From assembly GCA_021201175.1 (NCBI GenBank), contig JAJQFK010000113.1, positions 1 through 6,569 of the forward strand: DNA of 6,569 bases, given 5' to 3'. Position numbers and translations under genes: made by a program. Every line of letters starts with the position of its first letter. The stretch's first letter is position 1. This DNA comes from Candidatus Gastranaerophilales bacterium (GTDB taxonomy: Bacteria > Cyanobacteriota > Vampirovibrionia > Gastranaerophilales > Gastranaerophilaceae). A model generated the notes under the pieces. It saw only the letters and a program-made list of their open reading frames with translations. It was not told the DNA's origin and ran no database searches. This document shows positions 1 through 6,000 of the stretch, piece by piece.

Positions 1-48
1 CAAAAGCTGAACGAAAAATCTGCCTGGACACCGGCACAAGAAAATTAA
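1..48 (+). CDS. C-terminal tail of an unidentified upstream gene (partial)
   Basis: Frame 1 is open from the window edge and reads QKLNEKSAWTPAQEN before a TAA at 46-48. The composition (Lys, Glu, Trp, Pro, Ala, mixed codons including GCC, CTG and CCG) looks like the hydrophilic tail of a real protein, but 15 codons are too few to identify a family. If real, its stop lies 13 bases before the TTG start of the giant gene, so the two could be co-transcribed. A competing frame (positions 3-95) is also open here, so the assignment is tentative. Confidence 0.35.
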   Translation, partial: QKLNEKSAWTPAQEN

Positions 49-52
49 TAAT
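25..52 (+). promoter_or_regulatory. Weak candidate sigma70-type promoter before the giant gene
   Basis: TGGACA at 25-30 matches five of six bases of the -35 consensus. AATAAT at 47-52 matches five of six of the -10 consensus, with a 16-base spacer. Transcription would start near 59-60, leaving almost no leader before the TTG at 62, which fits the absence of a Shine-Dalgarno sequence. AT-rich DNA gives such matches by chance, and the site overlaps the upstream tail. Confidence 0.25.
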
Positions 53-61
53 TACTTTTGT

Positions 62-3000
62 TTGCTGCGCGCGGGGGGGGGATACGCTGATTTAGACTAT
101 TCTGAGATTAGTGACAGCTTTTTATCTGAAAATGATAATGCAGAAGCAGTTTTATCTACACTTAAAGAAATTGATACGAATGAAGATTCAGTAATTTCTT
201 CAGATGAAGTAAATACTTTTTTAGATAACTACAAAAATATATTTGAATTATATGATTTTGATGAAACAGAAACTGAATCCGAGAATCAACAGGACGAATC
301 CGGTGTAATACGTGACAGACAAGAAATAAAAAGTATTTTATCCGAAATGGATTATACTGCAAGGAACAATATTCTTGAACAACTGGGCGGATTTGGAAGT
401 ATTGACTATTTATCAAAATCTGATGACGGAACAATAAAAATATACTCAGGAGCTGAATCTGTAACCGTATATTCTTCCGGAAAGTATAATTTTTCTTATG
501 AAACAGAAAATCAAAGCGGAACAAAAATTTATGATACTCAAAATCGGGTAGAAAACAATACTTATATCGACCATACAAACAATGAAAACATAGTCACGGA
601 AAATTATTCTTATAATGATGACGGAAGTTATCAAATAACAATAGAAAACAGTGAATCTCCGGAAGAACAGAGTGTTCTGACTGTATCTGAAGATGGTGAA
701 GTAGTATCTTTAGAAACATTAAACAAAACAACAGGAGAAAAAAGTACAGATTACACAATGCCGCAATCTTCATCTGGCAGCGCAGTATCTGTAAACAGCT
801 GCGGAAGTCTTTCTGAATTAACAGGTCAATTAAAAGCATTAGAAGATGAAAAAAATACGGTACAAGACGATCTAAACACACAACAGAATACACTTGAAAC
901 AACACAAAGCGATAAAGACAGCGAATTATCATCTATAGATTCTGAAATATCAACAGGCGAATCAGAATTAAGCAGTGCAAATTCTGATGTAGAAGCAGCA
1001 TCGGCAGAAGTAGATACAGCGCAAGCCGAAGCGGATAGTGCTCAAAGTGCCGTAGATTCCGCACAATCTGATGCAAATACAAAAGAATGCGAACTTGATA
1101 CAGCAACGGCGAATACAGAATCTGCACAATGTGCAGAAGAAAGTGCAGCATGTGATAATCAAGAAAAAACAGCAGCACAGCAGACCGCTCAGTGCGATTC
1201 AGATCAAGCACAATGTAATTTGAGTACGGCACAAGGAAACACTGAATCAGCACAAAACAAAGCAAATACAACAAGCGCACAATATTCAACAGCACAGGCT
1301 GAAACTGTATCTGCATATAAGGTTGTTAACCAAAAACAAAAGGAAGTAAATGCTGCACAGGGCGAATATAACAGTGCGCAAGCTGCTGCAAGTAAAGATG
1401 AAAGCGCATGGCGTAAATTTACAAACTGGGTTTCTTCTGCGTGGAACTCATTACAAAATTTATTAGCAGGATTAAGTAAGGCAGAAGCAGAGGCTAAAGA
1501 AAAGGAGGAAGAAGAAGAACGCAAAAGAGCGGTAGATGAAGAAGCACAAGAAAAATTAGAACAGAGAAAAACCGAGCAGGATACAGCTCAAGATGTTGCA
1601 GATGCAGCGCAAGTAGTATTGGATAGAGCCACCGGTGAAAAAGAAGTTTCTGATCAAGAATATGCAGATGCTATGCTTCAACTTGCCAATGCCATGACAG
1701 AGCAGGATAATGCAGAAGGCGAATATAATACTGCAATGCAGCGGTATATGGAAGCAAATAACTATAAAGCGGATGCAGACGGTAACTTAGTTGATGCGCA
1801 AGGTAATTTAGTTGATGTGCAGCAAGTGGCAGAGGAACTTGAAACATTTGTACAGGGATTATATTCAAACAGAGAAACAACTGAAACAAAATATGATTCT
1901 GTATTAGATGCTACTATTGGTGTAATAAATAATGACGAAGGTCAAATAGAAAATTTAAATAACCAAATATCAAGTCTGCAAACAGAAATACAAGAGGAAG
2001 AAAAACGTATAGCTCTTGAAGAAGAAATGACAGCCGCTTTGGCTGCCGAATTAGGTGAAATAAATTCCGCGGAGGATTCTGCCGGAATGGTTGATGATTT
2101 ATCATCATTGATGGGTAACGGGAACTCAAAATCAAGAAAAGATTTTGAATCTAAACAAGAATTATTAGAAGCTGCTTTAATTTCCGGAAACCAAGAAGAT
2201 ATCGAAAAAGCATATATTGCAATTTACGGCGATCAAGAAGTATATGTTCTTGATAATAAGACTGTATTAAGTGAAAGCGAAGTTAATGCATTATCAGATG
2301 AAGATAAACAAAAGGTAACAACAAGAAAGTTATCGGAAGTATATAGCAGCGATAATATTGAAAAAGCAATAAACAATAGGGCAGAAGAATCTGTAGAAGC
2401 TAAGAATACAATAGAATTATTAAATTCAGGCATGTGCAGCGCAAACGGTCAAACCATATCAACCGACGATATAACAAATGCGTTGATAGCGCAGGCTGCG
2501 GAACTTGAGAAAGAAAATTATGATGCATATAATCATCAAGGTATATTAAGTAAAAATATAGGCAATGTTAATGACGGATTAGGAATAGGAACATCAATAT
2601 CAGAAACAACTTCTCAGGTAGAACACTATAAAGCAATGGTTGAAAAACTTCAAAATTGTTCAGACCCGCAGCAATATGCAGCTTTATATAAATCTATAAC
2701 AGGTGAAAACCTTGATATCAGTTCAGTAGTTAATCTTCTTGCATACAATGAATTAAAGAAAGAAACCGGAAATTCTGAGCAAAGTTCAACAACAACTACT
2801 GATACACAAACTGTTTATGATTTAAGCGAATATGTTAATAATACGGTAGACTACGTAAATAATAATGCAGGCGGTGATTCTTCCGTATTAAATTTAACCT
2901 CAAATTCAAAAGCAAGCGAATGCATTGAAGATTATAAAGAAACACAAGAGAATGCAAAAAACGCAGTTAATGGTGTGATTACCGGTGTAGGGTCAGCGGC

Positions 3001-6000
3001 GCTTGCAGCAGTTTGTGTTGGATTAACTCCATTTACAGGCGGTGCTTCACTTGCCGTAGGAGTTGCAGTCGGAGCCGCTGCAGGTGCTGCAATTAATACG
3101 TCTTTAAATGCTGCGGATAGTGTATATGATTCAGATGATGACGGTACTTTAGATTTAAACTATACATTAAAAGAGGCAAGCAAAGATGCATTGGTTGGCG
3201 GACTTAATGGAGCTGTTAGCGGAATATCCAGCGGAGCCGGTGAACTTGTAGCAAGTTCCATCGGAACAAATGCAGCAAAAACTGCTGTAGCAACCACAGC
3301 AGGAGAAGCTGCAAAGAAAACAGTTATAAATGTAGGTTCAAAACTAGCCGGAGCTGCAGTTGAAGGCGTTATTGACGGCGGCATAAGCAGCAGCGGGGAA
3401 TATTTAATAAATGTTGCATACGGTGACGAAGAATTTTCAGCTGATAAACTTGCAGAAACAGCAGTGCAAGGTGCTGCATTTGGTGCTGTATTTAATGTCG
3501 GAATGTCTGCTGCGGGTCAAGCAGTTGGCGGTATTGCTAATGCCGGTGAATCCATATATTATGATGGCAAAATAAATACAGCGCTTACGGAAGGATCAAG
3601 CGGAAATCAAATTGCAGATATGATTGCAAATAAATTAGATGATTCATTACTTGATTCAAGCGGAAATGTAAACAAATGGTCTGTTTCACAATTGACAGAA
3701 AATGCTAAATCCTCCTTAGAGGCTATTGAATCACTGGGACAAAATTCAGGACTTTCTTCTGATGAGGCAATGGCAATTTTAAACAATGTTTCCTTAGAAA
3801 ATCAAGCAGATTTACCGGAAGTTATAAATAAATTAAAAAGTAATGAAAAATTATTCACGGGCGAAAACGGATATTCAAAAGAAAATATTCAAAGTTTTAT
3901 TTCAGGTATTAATGATATTCAAGTAGACCCCAAAACCGGAAATTTAATATCTGTAACATCAAGTGATTATGCAACTGCCCAAAAATTTACTTTTGAATTT
4001 GATTCAAACGGAAAATTCACCGGTATATCAAATGTAGAAGATATTTCTGATTCAATTATAGACATTGATGATATAAACGAAAATCAAGCAGTAAATATGC
4101 TAATGGATTCAAGTTTAGACACATCCGGCGATATAAATACCAATAGTCCTGAAATCCACACTCAAGATGAATTCTTAGCGGATGCAGATAATACATTTGA
4201 CGTAATTGAAGAACTTCCTGATAAAGAATCAGGAAAAATCATTGACGCTGACTCCGGAGAAATCAAAAACGCAGAATTAGAATCCGACGCGGGTAATGAA
4301 ATAACTGACGTTGTTGGTGACAGTAATGCTCAAGACCTTGACAATGCTGAAAATAATGCGATAGATACAGATTTAGACAATAATACCGGCAAAGAAATAA
4401 CTGATATTGATGGTGCTAATGATACTCAACTTGACGTAATTGAAGAACTTTCGGACGCTGACTCCGGAGAAATCAAAAACGTAGAATTAGAATCTGACGC
4501 GGGTAATGAAATAACTGACGTTGTTGATGACGGTAATACGCAAGACCTTGACAACGCTGAAAATAACGCGATAGATACAGATTTAGACAACAACACAGGC
4601 AAAGAAATAACTGATGTTGATGGTGCTAATGATACTCAACTTGACGTAATTGAAGAACTTCCGGACGCCGACTCCGGAGAAATCAAGAACGCAGAATTAG
4701 AATCCGACGCGGGTAATGAAATAACTGACGTTGTTGGTGACAGTAATGCTCAAGACCTTGACAATGCTGAAAATAATGCGATAGATACAGATTTAGACAA
4801 TAATACCGGCAAAGAAATAACTGATATTGATGGTGCTAATGATACTCAACTTGACGTAATTGAAGAACTTCCGGACGCTGACTCCGGAGAAATCAAAAAC
4901 GCAGAATTAGAATCCGGCGCCGGTAATGAAATAACTGACGTTGATGGTGACAATAATGCTCAACACCTTGACAATGTAGGAGATAGTACGGCAGATACAG
5001 AAACAAATTTAATCAATGAAACAACAGAGAAAAATCTACTAATTGAAGAAGGAGTTCCAAAAAATTTTATAGATTCCTTAGACCAAAACCAACTTGAAAA
5101 ACTTACATACGAATCGAAATGTGGACGTGGTTATGCAGTCACTAAGCAACGTTATTCTGGTATTAGTATTAGTGATGAAGAAATTGCAAGAGCACTAAAA
5201 TATGTAGATCCGCAAAAGAATATAAGCTTATGGGATACCATTGATTTATGTAATAGATATTCTGACGAAGAAATTGTAAAAGCATTAAAATATGTAGATC
5301 CGCAAAAGAATATAGCAATATGCGATACCATTGATTTATGTAATGATTATTCTGACGAAGAAATTGCAAAATTAATAAAATATGTAGATCCGCAAAAGTA
5401 TGTAAATTTAGATGATGTCGTTAATTTATATAATAATTATTCTGACGAAGAATTTGAAAAATTATTTAGTCGTATAGATGAAAAAGGAATCAGTCTTAAA
5501 GATGCTAAAAAAACTTTAGATTTAGATGATGAGGAATTTGAAACCGTAGGAAGATATATGATAAATGCTGATGTTGACTACTCCACTGCTAAAAAATTAA
5601 CAAATGAGCAATTACAGAAAATGAATACAATTTATAGCCAAAAAAATTGGAAGCCGGAAGAAATAAAAGAAAATATAAGTAAGCTGCTTGAAGATCAAGA
5701 ATTTTATAAAAAGAATCTTGAAATAGGGGATATTAAAAATGAACTTGGGCTTACCACAAACTGGAAATTGCTTCAAGGTGATGAGGCTGAAAAAGAATTA
5801 ACAAAACTAAAAACTATTCGTTCCGGATTAAAATCCACATCAGTTGATGTAATATCATCAAAAAGTGAACTTCCGGTTGTTACTGATGAAGTGAAAGTAT
5901 CTATAGTAAAATTTTGTAATGGAACCGACTATAATCTTAATGTTTCTATCGATGATACAATAAATTATATTGGAAAAAAATTCCAAGAGAAATATCTTCA

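Noticed and set aside
3..95. Alternative plus-strand frame through the left edge and the G-run (reads KAERKICLDTGTRK and onward)
   Set aside because: It is open, but stops at a TAG soon after the G-run and looks less protein-like than the frame ending at 48. It matters only if the G-run length is wrong.
1501..1508. AAAGGAGG resembling a strong Shine-Dalgarno sequence
   Set aside because: It encodes part of a Lys-Glu run inside the coiled coil and no ATG, GTG or TTG start follows at a useful distance.
162..1524. Series of minus-strand open frames of 60-140 codons over the first part of the giant gene
   Set aside because: They are antisense to a continuous 2,125-codon frame, have low-complexity translations rich in Leu, Cys, His, Phe and Tyr, and result from the Ala/Glu/Ser-rich codons on the other strand.
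3160..3384. Minus-strand frame of 74 codons rich in Ala, Pro and Ser
   Set aside because: It mirrors the Gly/Ala-rich coding on the plus strand and has no independent start signal.
4199..5527. CRISPR array or non-coding satellite
   Set aside because: Periods of 210 and 90 bases are multiples of three, keep the frame open, and substitutions largely preserve protein chemistry; there are no short repeats with unique spacers.
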